In this document: one piece after another, positions 63,721 to 64,000 of the stretch | Numbering within the stretch: the stretch's first letter is position 1 | How the letters are laid out: each line of letters begins with the position of its first letter | Made by a program: the position numbers and the translations under genes | Assembly (NCBI RefSeq): GCF_934630525.1 | Contig: NZ_CAKTVX010000011.1 | Location: forward strand, 1-64,000 | Direction of reading: 5' to 3' | DNA: 64,000 bases | Source: an uncultured Slackia sp. | GTDB lineage: Bacteria; Actinomycetota; Coriobacteriia; Coriobacteriales; Eggerthellaceae | Notes under the pieces: model-generated | The model's input: the letters and a program-made list of their open reading frames with translations, nothing else | What the model was told of the DNA's origin: nothing | Database searches by the model: none

Positions 63721-64000
63721 CTATTCGTCGCCTTCGACTTCCTCTTCCTCAACGTCGATGAATTCCAAATCGGCATGCAGATTGAGCCAATCGAGGGCGT
63801 CTTCGATAACGACATCCTTATCGTATTCGTTGAAGATCTCGTGATAGAGGCCGGCGTAAATGCGAAGGCTCTTATCCCATGAGGCGATTTGTTCGTAGAG
63901 CTCAAGGCTGTCTTTCGGGGCCACCAGGCCGTCGTCGCCGCCATGCAGGATGAGTACCGGATCAACGAAGCGGCTCGCATTCTCGCGCATCCACGCATGA
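63721..64000 (-). CDS. alpha/beta-hydrolase, C-terminal part (runs off window)
   Basis: The last 90 or so residues of a monoacylglycerol-lipase-type hydrolase. PVLILHGGDDGLVAPKDSLELY has the catalytic Asp, and IYAGLYHEIFNEYDKD the catalytic His. The tail is acidic (FIDVEEEEVEGDE). The frame is open to the window end (HAWMRENASRF), so the N terminus and nucleophile lie outside. Confidence 0.88.
   Translation of the reverse strand, partial: HAWMRENASRFVDPVLILHGGDDGLVAPKDSLELYEQIASWDKSLRIYAGLYHEIFNEYDKDVVIEDALDWLNLHADLEFIDVEEEEVEGDE

Overview
This is a 64 kb piece of a high-GC bacterial chromosome. The best fit by content is an anaerobic member of the Coriobacteriia, probably Eggerthellaceae. 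This rests on a LuxR regulator fused to a 12-helix membrane domain beside a Tat-exported FAD reductase, a Tat-type 4Fe-4S protein, a CX3CX3C molybdopterin enzyme, an EFR1-type ferredoxin remnant, rubrerythrin, HypA/HypB and several flavoenzymes. The genus cannot be fixed from the sequence alone. No rRNA, tRNA, CRISPR array or insertion sequence was seen.

Layout. 0.9-6.2 kb: the isoprenoid/envelope/translation operon pyrH-frr-uppS-cdsA-dxr on the minus strand. 6.6-9.7 kb: a MscS-type channel, a nitroreductase and a large FAD dehydrogenase. 11-16.5 kb: a Vsr/DUF559-like nuclease-fold gene, then the divergent LuxR-membrane regulator and FAD reductase. 16.6-23.9 kb: UvrD/PcrA helicase, UppP, a preQ1-type riboswitch with a VUT transporter, an SDR, rubrerythrin and an XRE regulator. 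24-27.4 kb: a second nuclease-fold gene between two inverted-repeat elements, a SAM methyltransferase with a structured leader, a TetR remnant and a third element. 27.5-31.3 kb: SulP transporter and RF3. 31.8-35.4 kb: a ClpP-like protease, an orphan VirD4-like ATPase and a PD-(D/E)XK-like protein. 36-42.5 kb: dehydrogenase, FAD oxidase, deformylase, esterase, DNA glycosylase and a small conserved protein. 43-46.4 kb: the third nuclease-fold paralogue and an FAD-binding protein. 47-53 kb: sodium:solute symporter, CrtC/AttH-like protein, hypAB and a Tat 4Fe-4S protein. 53-58.7 kb: LysR regulator, a molybdopterin oxidoreductase interrupted by TGA, an EFR1 remnant and an alanine:sodium symporter. 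59-64 kb: a membrane protein, MarR regulator, iron alcohol dehydrogenase, aldehyde dehydrogenase and a partial hydrolase.

The most unusual structure is a family of six inverted-repeat elements, five of about 140-155 bp and one of 183 bp. Each has arms of 18-29 bp, and an asymmetric motif close to GACCTGGGGTTTTGC sits on the exact midpoint. Arm sequence differs between some copies while pairing is kept. Two copies bracket one nuclease-fold gene, one follows its paralogue and one lies near another predicted nuclease. The three paralogues lack Shine-Dalgarno sequences and carry a TAnnnT box 6-7 nt before the ATG, so they look leaderless. A second genome-wide oddity is the abundance of short degenerate tandem repeats filling long intergenic gaps and entering at least three coding regions.
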